Assembly: GCA_035649275.1 (NCBI GenBank)
Contig: DASRJW010000097.1
Location: 26,859 to 90,858, forward strand
Length of the DNA stretch: 64,000 nt
Direction: 5' to 3'
DNA from: Candidatus Krumholzibacteriia bacterium
GTDB lineage: Bacteria; Krumholzibacteriota; Krumholzibacteriia; G020349025
In this document: positions 17,001 to 24,811 of the stretch, one piece after another
Numbering within the stretch: the first letter of the stretch is position 1
Layout: the number at the start of each line of letters is the position of its first letter
The notes under the pieces: generated by a model
Told to the model about the DNA's origin: nothing
What the model saw: only the letters and a program-made list of their open reading frames with translations
The model's database searches: none
Program-made: the position numbers and the translations under genes

Positions 17001-18626
17001 GTCGCAGCACGGGCGCGAGAGCTGGTGGTGCGCACCCGGCAGCTGCTGGAACGCGAGGGCGCCCTGGTTCCGAAGGCGTTGCTCGATCTCGAAGCCCTGG
17101 TGGGCGAGGGTGAGCTGCAGCCGGCCGTGCCGGCCGAGGGCTTGCCCGGGGCGGCGGCGCTGCAGCGGGTGTGCGAAGCCGCTGCGAGCCTGGAAGACGC
17201 GGGGCAAGCCCTGGAACGGGTTCTCGGCGAAATCCGTCGTTGTGCTGCGGCTCGCTGTGCCTTGTTGCTGGACGCCGACGGGGAGGTGCATCGCGCCTCC
17301 GCTCTCGCCCGGGAGTTGGAGCAGCAAGGGATGCATCCGTCGGATTGGGTACGCGCGCGGCCGCGTCTCCTGGCGCGGGCGCAACAAACCCTGCTCCCCC
17401 TGTCGTCGGAGGATCTCCAGGACGAGGAGAACGCGGCGCCGTTCTACATCATTCCCGTCGAGGCACGGGAGCGGCGTCTGGGGAGTATCTGGCTCGAGTG
17501 GGCCGAAGGCACGCGCTTGCCCGGGGAGGAAGTGCGCCGCGCCATCCGCAGCATGGCGCATGTGCTCGCCATGTTGTTGGAGCGCGATACGCTCCTGCCG
17601 GCCGCGGCGGCGCGCGTCGAGGTGATGCCGGCCGGGGCGAAGCGGCTCGGGACCACCCTGGATGACATCATCGGCAAGAGCGGGAAGCGACAGGAGATGA
17701 TCGCTTTCATCCGCAACGTGCGCGATCTCGACGAGACGGTCCTGCTCCTGGGAGAGAACGGTACGGGTAAGGACGTGATGGCGCGAGCCATCCACGACAC
17801 CAGCAAGCGGCGGGCGCAGCCCTTCGTCACCATGAACTGCGCCGCCGTGCCGCCGGGACTATGGGAGAGGGAACTCTTCGGCCACGATCGTGGCGCCTTC
17901 ACCGACGCCCACGAGACCCGACCGGGCTACTTCGAAAGCGCCCACCACGGCACTCTGCTCCTCGACGAAATCGGCGATATGCCCTACGAGATGCAAGCGC
18001 GCTTTCTCCGCGTTCTCGAAGACAAGTCCTTCCAGCGGCTGGGAGTTTCGGAATCGATCCGCGTGGACGTGCGCGTCATCGCCGCGACCAACCGCGACCT
18101 GGAAGGAGCGATGCGGACCGGTCGCTTCCGGGAAGACCTTTTCCACCGGCTCAACGTCCTGTCCTGGACGGTTCCGCCTTTGCGGGATCGGCGCGAGGAC
18201 ATTCAGGATCTGGCCCTCAACTTCCTCGATCGGCAGGCGCGGGCGCAGCAGCGCGGCTCGAAGCGCCTCTCGGGCGAAGCGCAGCGGGTTCTCATGCAAT
18301 ACACCTGGCCGGGGAACATTCGCGAGCTGCAGAACGCCATGAAGCGATGCTATGCCCTCTCGGCGAATGATGTGATCGTCCCCGAAGATCTGCCACCGGA
18401 TATCGTGAAAGGAGCCGACGGCACGGAGATCGCAGGCCCGCTGGACATGGAGGCAGTGGCGCGCTGGGTGCTGGAGCATGCTTCGTACTCGAAGGACGAC
18501 CCGCTGCTCGACCGGCTGGAGCGTGAGATCGCGCGTCAGCTGGTGGACAGGGTCAAGGTGATCGCCCAGGCCGGCAGGCTCCTCGGGCTCAGCCGACCGA
18601 CGCTGTACGCCAAGCTGCGCCGGTGA
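14094..18626 (+). CDS. Sigma-54-type AAA+ regulator with kinase-like, TPR and GAF-like regions
   Basis: A 1510-residue regulator. The ATG has AGGGGAG seven bases upstream. Residues 1-230 resemble a Ser/Thr kinase but lack the catalytic loop: NLRPESLCLHDE stands where HRDLKPEN is expected. Residues 600-990 are TPR repeats (EAEHYLSSSLALREKSGDRL and similar). About 1005-1165 resembles a GAF sensor. The AAA+ domain has Walker A GENGTGKD near residue 1218, Walker B TLLLDEIGDM, and the sigma-54-contact loop reads GAFTDA instead of GAFTGA. The C-terminus is a Fis-type helix-turn-helix (GRLLGLSRPTLYAKLRR). It likely activates promoters in response to a signal sensed by the large N-terminal part; targets are unknown. 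Confidence 0.85.
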   Translation: MPDQIIDSKYRVLDPLPRTGGRQRYLVSDLISGRMAVLETVALEGFERLQRRWSTYWQPILRERASRFARLSSFVPVTAVGAWDSGPYYVFESDDEDALQGRPLSRFPTAAQLQALFEDFHSANAAGDHVLNLRPESLCLHDEVLRVLPAAYILPHEMLARAGARSPYQPPELRHAGHLDATTDGFIAAGVLQACVDRLPGARPEAWRHLQGLLALEPWRRPGLASVLELLAGERSAEAAGTPEAPPRRSVDRLTELDLLPLPAATLWRPLLETLDASLAQMSEGTSVVLFLETPAGGPGLQELFLFLRESLALLTERPHVVRLEALTSWEPRDLAGHGPAVVLVPEYRPAETELLPLETLLAQDKVRPVVWVVGSKRGAAPPSEGESPPSLAEWLRARCDPEVHFLSQVVECPPAEMPAPPVSPASRHLLDLLSVLDTDGTGEMLRLALPQQEGELPEALAELERLGHVRSSLAAGGWWGQESQQVVRLLRPDALELRRNGLTAHRQEELHLLLSHLLAEGGPPTLGQRLMRFDHLFAGGSWDVAAAESSPLLQAVQRRGLVALLRRLQRKLVNSNLVQHLKAPQHLEVLRSLAQSEVERQHASEGLSYYERAAERLFALADEEGSVLDLHATSEMLLAHAELLDRHGDFDRSLELLQRFMERYGEELPTVDRGRLFTEMGFCEFRLTRYGAAEERCQLALNLLDPRRHLKEVAQLHNVLGLVRWRTSRYDEAEHYLSSSLALREKSGDRLAVARAYNNLGLLARARRRFSEALEYHRKSMEIRQELEDHAGVARGLVNLAWVHLEMKDLGRSEDLARRAAALSEQLGSRSSWASAKGLQGEIFLAQGRRVEARAALEEAVRLARDVSDVAELFMDLRKQASLELLEGNLLRAEELLQESEQYMSQAGSTLEEANWHRTQGHLRRAQEDRRGAAVSYEHAGNNLARLGDTPQAAESFQEAAQLYHESGVAARARELVVRTRQLLEREGALVPKALLDLEALVGEGELQPAVPAEGLPGAAALQRVCEAAASLEDAGQALERVLGEIRRCAAARCALLLDADGEVHRASALARELEQQGMHPSDWVRARPRLLARAQQTLLPLSSEDLQDEENAAPFYIIPVEARERRLGSIWLEWAEGTRLPGEEVRRAIRSMAHVLAMLLERDTLLPAAAARVEVMPAGAKRLGTTLDDIIGKSGKRQEMIAFIRNVRDLDETVLLLGENGTGKDVMARAIHDTSKRRAQPFVTMNCAAVPPGLWERELFGHDRGAFTDAHETRPGYFESAHHGTLLLDEIGDMPYEMQARFLRVLEDKSFQRLGVSESIRVDVRVIAATNRDLEGAMRTGRFREDLFHRLNVLSWTVPPLRDRREDIQDLALNFLDRQARAQQRGSKRLSGEAQRVLMQYTWPGNIRELQNAMKRCYALSANDVIVPEDLPPDIVKGADGTEIAGPLDMEAVARWVLEHASYSKDDPLLDRLEREIARQLVDRVKVIAQAGRLLGLSRPTLYAKLRR

Positions 18627-18758
18627 GACCCCATTCCTGACGGCCTGTGGGGCATATTCCTCCTTGTCTCAAGGTCTCTGGAACCCATAGGGCCAGACCC
18701 GGAGGGGTGCATCGGATCCGTAGATTCACGTAGAGAGGAAGATTCAGCACGGAGGGGC

Positions 18759-18788
18759 TTGGAATGCGGGCAGCGACTGGACTATACT
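18759..18788 (+). promoter_or_regulatory. Promoter of the small exported protein
   Basis: TTGGAA (18759-18764), an 18-base spacer and TATACT (18783-18788), 38 bases ahead of the ATG at 18827. Confidence 0.45.
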
Positions 18789-18826
18789 TCCCCCCAGCTA
18801 CGTCATCCTCTTCCAGGGGAGTCCCC

Positions 18827-19189
18827 ATGAGCAGGTTTCTGGCAGTCGGCATTCTCGCGACCGCGCTCGCTGGGGGTGTCGTCCTCGCCGGCGGGAGCGC
18901 GCCGATCCAGATCGAGAACGAGACCACACGCACGATCACGGAGTCCGGTCAGACCTTTGACATCACCGCAGTGGGTATCACCGTCGAGGTCCAATTCACC
19001 GAAGTGACGGCTGAGCATGCGATCGGGACCGTGAGGAGGACTGGGGGCGGGACGTCAGGGACTTTCAGGATCCTCTGGCGGGAGACTGGTTCGACGCAAG
19101 AGTTGACCCTGTCGATCTTGGAGCCAGAGAAGGAATTCAGTCTCGAGGGTGGCGACACCGACAAGCGGACCACACAGCAGCGAAATTAA
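18827..19189 (+). CDS. Small exported hypothetical protein
   Basis: A 120-residue protein with a cleavable signal peptide (MSRFLAVGILATALAGGVVLAGG). The ATG at 18827 is chosen because CCAGGGGAG lies about six bases upstream; the open frame extends 21 codons further up but that part covers the promoter. The mature chain is Thr-, Glu- and Gly-rich with predicted beta strands (QTFDITAVGITVEVQFTEV; GTFRILWRETGSTQELTLSI) and no Cys. I do not recognise a family. It is monocistronic: its own promoter precedes it and an intrinsic terminator follows 41 bases after the stop. Confidence 0.65.
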   Translation: MSRFLAVGILATALAGGVVLAGGSAPIQIENETTRTITESGQTFDITAVGITVEVQFTEVTAEHAIGTVRRTGGGTSGTFRILWRETGSTQELTLSILEPEKEFSLEGGDTDKRTTQQRN

Positions 19190-19230
19190 ATCTTACAGAG
19201 CGTAAAAATAATTAACGCATCATGAACTCG

Positions 19231-19260
19231 GGGACTCGGCGACGGGTCCCTGATTTTTTG
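19231..19260 (+). terminator. Rho-independent terminator
   Basis: An 8-bp stem (GGGACTCG / CGGGTCCC with one G-U pair) closed by a GCGA tetraloop at 19231-19250, followed by TGATTTTTTG. It ends the transcript of the small exported protein. The surrounding 100 bases are unusually AT-rich for this genome. Confidence 0.8.
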
Positions 19261-19356
19261 TTAACAATATAAAATACAGAGCATTGCGTATTTGAGTGGT
19301 CTGGCATGTGAGTTGCCTTGTTCCTTAAATGTTGCAACGAGCAACGGCGGAGAGTT

Positions 19357-19386
19357 CTCCGGGGGGTGGGAATCCACCCCCTGGAG
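19357..19386. other. Strong GC-rich hairpin in the gene-free region
   Basis: CTCCGGGGGGTGG pairs with CCACCCCCTGGAG across a GAAT loop (13 pairs including one G-T). No T-run follows on either strand, so it is not an obvious terminator. It lies between the terminator at 19231 and the structured region at 19467; there is no gene in 19190-19846. Confidence 0.4.
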
Positions 19387-19466
19387 AGCACAAAAAACGC
19401 CGCAACTGCCCGGTTTACATCACGAAGCTCGTTTCTTGTGAGTTTTCGCGGTCCGACGCGGGTCAA

Positions 19467-19556
19467 GGTGTCGTCGGTCCGGCCGGAGATCGGAGCGTGC
19501 GCCTCGCTGTGGCTACGCGGGGCGTGCCGGAACCGGACAGCAGAGGCGGCGACACC
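19467..19556 (+). ncRNA. Candidate structured RNA (nested three-stem hairpin)
   Basis: Three nested stems can be read: GGTGTCG (19467) with CGACACC (19550); CGGTCCGGC (19475) with GCCGGAACCG (19526-19535) with one bulged A; and GCGCCTCGC (19499) with GCGGGGCGT (19517) around a nine-base loop. A 15-base one-sided internal loop (19484-19498) separates the second and third stems. Seven bases later comes an intrinsic terminator. This looks like a small RNA or a leader/attenuator. I compared it by eye with common riboswitch signatures (TPP, glycine, c-di-GMP, SAH, THF) and found no match. The strand is chosen by the terminator. Confidence 0.4.
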
Positions 19557-19563
19557 TCACGAT

Positions 19564-19597
19564 GGGGCGCCCCACACGGGCGCCCCGTTGTATTTTC
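19564..19597 (+). terminator. Rho-independent terminator after the structured RNA
   Basis: A perfect 9-bp stem, GGGGCGCCC / GGGCGCCCC, with a CACAC loop at 19564-19586, followed by GTTGTATTTTC. The T-run is imperfect but on the plus strand only. Confidence 0.65.
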
Positions 19598-19774
19598 TCC
19601 CGCCTTTTGATGGATCCTCTTCCCCAGGAGTTTCTCTCCCGACACCCACCCCTGGCGAGCTCCCAATGCGTCGCCATGGCCCGTGAGTCCAAGATGTGCC
19701 CTGTCGAGCCGCTGCGGCGGGCTCGCTTCCCTCGGCTCGAGCCGTCACCAGCCCGCCGCGGAGGACCGGCCCAC

Positions 19775-19809
19775 TTGCATTAAGATACAGGTTTCTGTAT
19801 CTTCCTGCA
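19775..19809 (+). promoter_or_regulatory. Arginine operon promoter embedded in a 34-bp palindrome
   Basis: TTGCAT (19775-19780), a 17-base spacer and TATCTT (19798-19803) form a promoter 44 bases before argC. The whole spacer and -10 lie inside a palindrome: AAGATACAG, GTTT, CTGTATCTT (19782-19803), flanked symmetrically at two bases' distance by TGCA on each side (19776-19779 and 19806-19809). A repressor bound here would block RNA polymerase. ArgR, encoded in the same operon, is the obvious candidate, although the sequence differs from the classical ARG box. Confidence 0.65.
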
Positions 19810-19846
19810 CTTCTTCCAAGGATCGCCGTCGGAAGGGTGGCAGGAC

Positions 19847-20914
19847 TTGTTGGATTGCGCAGTCGTCGGTGCTTCGGGATACAGCGGGGCGGAGCTCGTG
19901 GCGTTACTGGCGCAGCATCCGCAGGTGCGCCTCGCGGCGCTCCAGGCCGATGCGAGCGCCGGGCGCGATTTCGAGCATCTGCACCCGGACAAGGCGCACC
20001 TACATCAGGGCGGGCTCGAGCCTCTCCAACCCACCGCGCTCCACGGCGTGGACGTGGCATTCCTGGCGCTGCCCCACGGGGAATCGGCGCGGATGGCTGC
20101 GGCGCTGCATGGACGCGTCGGCACGGTGATCGATCTCTCCGGTGATCTGCGCTGCGAAGACGCCAGCACCTACCGCCAGTGGTACGGACGTGAGCATCCA
20201 GCCCCGGAGTTGCTCGGGAAAGCCGTGTACGGGCTTCCCGAGCTCGGCGGCGATTCTCTGCGAGGAGCCCGCCTCGTGGCCTGCGCCGGCTGCTACGCCA
20301 CCTTGGCCCAGCTGGCGGCGGCGCCGGCCCTCGCCCTCGGTGCGGCGGCGACGGGGGATGTGGTGGTGCACGCCATCTCCGGTACCACCGGAGCAGGTCG
20401 ACGGGCCGAGCTGGAGACGAGCTTCTCCGAGGTGTCGGAGAACTTGCGGGCCTATCGAGTCGGCCGGCACCAGCATGCGCCGGAGATCACCGCCGGTCTC
20501 GGCCGCTACGCCGGCCGCCCGGTGCGCGTCACCTTCGTGCCGCATCTGGCGCCGCTCCGCCGCGGCATCTTCGCCAGCGTGGTGCTGCAAGCCGACGGCC
20601 TGGGAACGAGCGCGGTGCTCGCGGCCTATCGCCACGCCTATGACGGCGCCGCCTTCGTGCGTGTGGTCGATCCGGCGCAACGGCTGCCGCAAACGCGCGA
20701 CGTGCTGGGCACGAACTTCTGTGATCTCGCCCCGGTGCTGGACACGTCGGCGGGAACGCTCGTCGTCCTCGGGGTGCTCGACAATTTGATGAAAGGCGCC
20801 GCCGGTCAGGCAGTGCAGATCATGAACCGAGTCGTCGGCCTGCCGGAGACGGCTGGGCTGCTGCGGCCCACGACAGAGGGGGTGCGCGATGTCCACTTCC
20901 AGCCCCTGGGCTGA
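19847..20914 (+). CDS. argC: N-acetyl-gamma-glutamyl-phosphate reductase
   Basis: A 355-residue enzyme that reduces N-acetylglutamyl phosphate to the semialdehyde with NADPH, the third step of arginine synthesis. The N-terminus has the nucleotide-binding AVVGASGYSGAELV. The catalytic Cys is in ACAGCYAT, a variant of the usual NPGCYPT. VYGLPEL and HQHAPEI (family: H.H.PEI) are present. The start is TTG at 19847; a second TTG follows directly, so the first residue is uncertain by one. It heads argC-argJ-argBD-argR-argG-argH and its end overlaps argJ by 26 bases. Confidence 0.95.
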   Translation: MLDCAVVGASGYSGAELVALLAQHPQVRLAALQADASAGRDFEHLHPDKAHLHQGGLEPLQPTALHGVDVAFLALPHGESARMAAALHGRVGTVIDLSGDLRCEDASTYRQWYGREHPAPELLGKAVYGLPELGGDSLRGARLVACAGCYATLAQLAAAPALALGAAATGDVVVHAISGTTGAGRRAELETSFSEVSENLRAYRVGRHQHAPEITAGLGRYAGRPVRVTFVPHLAPLRRGIFASVVLQADGLGTSAVLAAYRHAYDGAAFVRVVDPAQRLPQTRDVLGTNFCDLAPVLDTSAGTLVVLGVLDNLMKGAAGQAVQIMNRVVGLPETAGLLRPTTEGVRDVHFQPLG

Positions 20915-22133
20915 AACCGACGGGTTGGAACGGCCGCATGCGGCGGCCATCACGGCGCCGCAGGGCTTCCGCGCCGCCGGCGTCCACGCCGGCATCCGCA
21001 AGAAGCGTCTCGACCTGGCACTCCTGGTGAGCGGGGGCGAGACCTCGGCGGCAGCGGTGTTCACCCGCAACCTCGCCGCGGCCGCACCGGTGCTGGTGAG
21101 TCGCGAGCACCTCCGCCTTTCCGGTGGACGGGCGCGGGCCGTTCTCGTTAACGCCGGCAACGCCAACGCCTGCACCGGCGAGCCCGGGCTCGAAGCGGCC
21201 CGCCGGAGTGTGACGGCGGTCGCGGAGCTCCTGAGCCTGCCGGTGGAGCAGGTGCTCGTCGCTTCCACCGGCGTGATCGGGCAGCCGTTGCCGCTGCCGC
21301 GCTTGCTCCGCGCGCTCCCGCATGCCGTGCGTGCTCTGGCTCGCTCCGGCGGTGCCGACGCCGCCACCGCCATCCTCACCACGGATCTGCGGGAGAAGGA
21401 ATGGGTGCAGCGGGTGCGGGGGAAGAACGGCAACTACACGCTCGGCGGCATGGCGAAAGGCTCCGGCATGATCCATCCGGACATGGCGACCACGCTCGCC
21501 TTCGTCACCACCGACGCCGCGGTGCCGGCGGCGCTGCTGCAGGATTGTCTGCGCCGCGCCACCGACGCCTCCTTCAACCGCATCTCCGTGGATGGCGATA
21601 CCTCGACCAACGACACCATCGCGGTCCTGGCCAACGGCGCCTCCGGCGTGGCGGTGGACCCGGCGCTTCCGGCCAGCGTCGCCGCATTCGAGGCCGCTCT
21701 CACCGAAGTGCTGATCGAGCTGGGCAAGCTGGTGGTGCGCGACGGCGAGGGCGCCACCAAGCTGATCGAGGTGTGCGTGAGCGGGGCCCGCGACGAGGGC
21801 GAAGCGCTGCAAGTGGCGCGCACCATCGCCGGCTCGCCACTGGTGAAGACCGCCATGCACGGCGCCGACGCCAACTGGGGGCGCGTGGTGGCGGCGGCCT
21901 GCCGCGCCGGCGTGGCGCTCGATCCGGAGCGCTTGCGCGTCGCCTTCGGCGACGTGGTCGTGCTCCGGCCGGGCTTCGTGGCGCGCTTCTCCGAAGCGGC
22001 GGCGCGCCGCGCCCTGTCGCGTGAAGAAGTGACCTTGCACATCGATCTCGGTCTCGGCGGGGCGACGGCGAAGACCTGGACCTGCGATCTCAGCGCCGGC
22101 TACGTCGAGATCAACGCCAGCTACCGCACCTGA
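20889..22133 (+). CDS. argJ: Glutamate N-acetyltransferase / amino-acid acetyltransferase
   Basis: A 414-residue enzyme that moves the acetyl group from N-acetylornithine to glutamate, so the acetyl group is recycled; some members also use acetyl-CoA. The self-cleavage site is visible in GGMAKGSGMIHPDMATTLAF: the chain is cut before the Thr, which becomes the nucleophile. NAGNANACTG, STGVIG and DGDTSTND are conserved family motifs, and NASYRT is the usual C-terminus. Because argJ is present, argA is not needed here. Whether this enzyme is mono- or bifunctional cannot be read from sequence. Confidence 0.95.
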   Translation: MSTSSPWAETDGLERPHAAAITAPQGFRAAGVHAGIRKKRLDLALLVSGGETSAAAVFTRNLAAAAPVLVSREHLRLSGGRARAVLVNAGNANACTGEPGLEAARRSVTAVAELLSLPVEQVLVASTGVIGQPLPLPRLLRALPHAVRALARSGGADAATAILTTDLREKEWVQRVRGKNGNYTLGGMAKGSGMIHPDMATTLAFVTTDAAVPAALLQDCLRRATDASFNRISVDGDTSTNDTIAVLANGASGVAVDPALPASVAAFEAALTEVLIELGKLVVRDGEGATKLIEVCVSGARDEGEALQVARTIAGSPLVKTAMHGADANWGRVVAAACRAGVALDPERLRVAFGDVVVLRPGFVARFSEAAARRALSREEVTLHIDLGLGGATAKTWTCDLSAGYVEINASYRT

Positions 22134-22177
22134 CGAGAACGCGCCCCCGCGGGGCGAGAGGAGAGGAGACGCTGCTC

Positions 22178-24316
22178 GTGCATCTCGACGAAGTGCATTC
22201 GAAGCCGGTGCCTGCTGGAAGCCAGGGCGCGACGATGGGTGGGATGCCGACCGCGGGGCTGGAGCTGTCGAGTCTCACGGCGGCACCGGCACGGGGCGTG
22301 ACGGTGGTGTTCAAGTACGGCGGCTCGGTGCAGGAGGATGCGACGCTGGCCCGGACCTGGGCCCACGACCTGGCGACGCTCGTCCGGCTCGGCCTCCGGC
22401 CCATCGTCGTGCACGGCGGCGGCCCGGAGCTGACGCGCGTGATGCAACGCCTGGGGGTCGAGCCCCGCTTCGTCGACGGACACCGGATCACCGACGCCGA
22501 GACCGCGACGCTGGCGGAGATGGTCTTCGCGCGCATCAACAAGCAGATCGTGGCACTCCTCGCTCGGGTGGGAGTGCGAGCCATGGGGATCTCCGGCAGC
22601 GACGGCGGCTTGTTGCAGGTGCGTACCCATCGTCCGGAGGGGCGCGATCTGGGTTTCGTGGGCGCGGTCGAGGCCGTGGATCCGGCGCCGCTCCTCCACC
22701 TGCAGCAGGGTGGCTTCGTGCCGGTGATTTCGCCGACGGCCACCGATGCTTGCGGCCAACTCCACAACATCAACGCCGATTTCGTGGCGGCGGCGGTGGC
22801 GGCAGCGATGCACGCCAGCGAGCTCGTCTTCCTCTCCGACGTACCCGGCTACCTGGAGGATGGCCACCCGGTGGCGATCCTGGCCGCGTCACGGGCGCAA
22901 GCGCTGCTGCGTGCCGGCGCGGTGCAAGGCGGAATGCAGCCCAAGCTGGAAGCAGCGCTGCAAGCGCTGGCCGCGGGCGTCCCGCGAGTGCGCCTTCTCG
23001 ATGGACGCACACCGCACATCGTGCTCACGGCACTCTGGTCCGGCGCCAGTCCAGGCACCGTGATCGTGCCCGCCGAAGCCACGGGCGCGCCGGGGAACAC
23101 CCCGCCGGCTCCGGCATGGGCGGGAACGTTGGCGGCGCGCGGCGCCGCCGTCCTCGTCGACAGTTACACCCGTGAGCCCCTCGAGCTCGCCGGCGGCGCC
23201 GGCTGCCTCGTGGTGGACAGCGCCGGGAAGAGCTACCTCGATTTCGGCGCCGGCATCGGAGTGAGCGCCCTCGGCCACGGACATCCTGCCCTCGTCGCCG
23301 CGCTGCGTGGCGGCGCCTCCGGCCTCTTGCACACGAGCAACCTCTATTGGACCGAGCCCATGGTGGGGCTGGCGGAGCGGCTCGTCGACGCCGCCGGGAT
23401 GGAACGTGCTTTCTTCTGCAACTCCGGCACCGAGGCGGTGGAGGCGGCTCTCAAGCTCGGTCGCAAGACGCGACCGGGCCGGAAGAAGATCGTCGTCTTC
23501 CAAGGCGGCTTCCACGGGCGCACCTTCGGCTCCCTCTCGGCAACGATGCAGGAGAACTACCAGGCCCCTTTCCGCCCCTTGCTCGAGGGCTTCGTCGCCG
23601 TGCCCTTCGGTGATTTCGAGGCGGCCTCGGCGGCCATCGATACCGATACCGCCCTCGTCCTCGTCGAGCCGATCCAAGGCGAAGGCGGCGTGCGCCCGGC
23701 GCCGGCTGGTTTCCTCGCCCACCTGCGTGCGAGTTGCGACCGCTGCGGCGCGCTTCTCGTGTTCGACGAAGTGCAGACCGGTCTCGGACGCACCGGGACC
23801 TTTCTCGCCGCCCAGGGAGACGGCGTGGTTCCCGATGCGGTGACGCTGGCGAAGGCGCTCGCGGGGGGCTTGCCCATGGGGGCCTTGCTCGCCCGCGGCG
23901 AAGCGGCGCGGGCGCTCGGGCGCGGGGAGCATGGATCCACCTTCGGCGGCGGACCCTTCGTCGCCCGAGCGGCGCACGCAGTGCTCGATACCGTGCTGGC
24001 CCCGGGATTTCTGGCGGGAGTGCGGGCTCGCGGCGCCGAGCTCGGAGCCAGGCTGGCGCTTCTGGCGACGGCCTGGCCGGAGGTGGTGAAGGAAGCGCGC
24101 GGCCGCGGCCTCATGTGGGGGCTCGAGCTGCGCCAACCGAGGGCCCCGGAGCTGGTGGGGGCATTGCGCGAGCTCGGCTTCCTGGGCTTGCAAGCCGGCA
24201 AGAACGTGCTGCGGCTGTTGCCGCCTCTCGTGGTGAGCGCCGCCGAGATCGACGCCGCTGGTGCCTTCCTGGAGCGTGGGTTGGTGCGGCTCGGCGGCGG
24301 GGATGGTGCGTCATGA
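22178..24316 (+). CDS. argBD: Fused acetylglutamate kinase - acetylornithine aminotransferase (ArgB-ArgD)
   Basis: One uninterrupted 712-residue frame carries two consecutive arginine enzymes. Residues about 40-300 are acetylglutamate kinase: FKYGGSVQ, VVHGGGPELT, INADFVAAAVA, FLSDVPGYL and VQGGMQPKLEAAL. Residues about 315-710 are acetylornithine aminotransferase of PLP fold type I: LDFGAGIGVSALGHGHP, FCNSGTEAVEAALKL, FHGRTFGSLS, EPIQGEGGVRP, DEVQTGLGRTG, and the PLP Lys in LAKALAGGLPMG. The linker (about 300-315) is short and Pro/Ala-rich. GTG start with GAGAGGAGAC upstream. The product of step 2 must pass through ArgC before step 4, so the fusion is not simple channelling. Its end overlaps the argR start as ATGA. 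Confidence 0.93.
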   Translation: MHLDEVHSKPVPAGSQGATMGGMPTAGLELSSLTAAPARGVTVVFKYGGSVQEDATLARTWAHDLATLVRLGLRPIVVHGGGPELTRVMQRLGVEPRFVDGHRITDAETATLAEMVFARINKQIVALLARVGVRAMGISGSDGGLLQVRTHRPEGRDLGFVGAVEAVDPAPLLHLQQGGFVPVISPTATDACGQLHNINADFVAAAVAAAMHASELVFLSDVPGYLEDGHPVAILAASRAQALLRAGAVQGGMQPKLEAALQALAAGVPRVRLLDGRTPHIVLTALWSGASPGTVIVPAEATGAPGNTPPAPAWAGTLAARGAAVLVDSYTREPLELAGGAGCLVVDSAGKSYLDFGAGIGVSALGHGHPALVAALRGGASGLLHTSNLYWTEPMVGLAERLVDAAGMERAFFCNSGTEAVEAALKLGRKTRPGRKKIVVFQGGFHGRTFGSLSATMQENYQAPFRPLLEGFVAVPFGDFEAASAAIDTDTALVLVEPIQGEGGVRPAPAGFLAHLRASCDRCGALLVFDEVQTGLGRTGTFLAAQGDGVVPDAVTLAKALAGGLPMGALLARGEAARALGRGEHGSTFGGGPFVARAAHAVLDTVLAPGFLAGVRARGAELGARLALLATAWPEVVKEARGRGLMWGLELRQPRAPELVGALRELGFLGLQAGKNVLRLLPPLVVSAAEIDAAGAFLERGLVRLGGGDGAS

Positions 24317-24795
24317 GCGCTCTCGACAAAGCCCGGCGGCAGCGGGAGCTGCTCGCAGTGCTGCGCGAGCAGGTCATCCACAGTCAGGAGGAACTGCGGC
24401 GGGCTTTGCGGCAACGAGGTTTTCCGGTGACACAGGCCACTCTGTCGCGGGACCTGAAGGAGCTCCGCGTTCCCTGCGTGCCGACGGCGCAAGGATATCG
24501 CTATGCCGTGGACGATACGCCTGTCGGAGTGCCGGCGCCGACAGAAGCGGCGCCCGGGCGTCTGCAGAACGTGGCCGCCCAGGAGGTCACCGGGGTCGAG
24601 GCCAACGAAGTCGCCGTCGTGATCCGCACCCTGACCGGCCGAGCGCAAGGGGTGGCGGTGTGGCTCGACGGTCTGCGCTTGCCGAACTTGCTGGCGACGC
24701 TGGCAGGGGACGACGCGATCCTCGTGGTGCCGCGCCATGTCCAAGCCACGGACAAGCTCAAGAGTGAGATCGCCGCCGTGTTGCAATGGGAATGA
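24313..24795 (+). CDS. argR: Arginine repressor ArgR
   Basis: A 160-residue regulator. The N-terminal winged helix is visible (SQEELRRALRQRGFPVTQATLSRDLKELRV) and the C-terminal arginine-sensing, hexamer-forming domain has the family GDD motif in LAGDDAILVVP. With arginine bound it represses arginine genes. It is encoded inside the operon it probably controls, between argBD and argG, so the loop would be autoregulated through the palindrome upstream of argC. The ATG overlaps the argBD stop. Confidence 0.92.
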   Translation: MSALDKARRQRELLAVLREQVIHSQEELRRALRQRGFPVTQATLSRDLKELRVPCVPTAQGYRYAVDDTPVGVPAPTEAAPGRLQNVAAQEVTGVEANEVAVVIRTLTGRAQGVAVWLDGLRLPNLLATLAGDDAILVVPRHVQATDKLKSEIAAVLQWE

Positions 24796-24811
24796 AGTGA
24801 AGGAGACGCCG

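Noticed and set aside
13977..17795. Long open frame on the minus strand (1272 codons)
   Set aside because: It lies opposite the sigma-54-type regulator gene and is rich in Gln, Arg and His with no domain pattern. It results from high-GC codon bias on the other strand.
19320..19600. Possible known riboswitch or 6S/SRP RNA before argC
   Set aside because: The stems are real by eye, but none of the conserved sequences of TPP, glycine, c-di-GMP, SAH, THF, SRP or 6S RNA are present; kept only as an unassigned candidate RNA.
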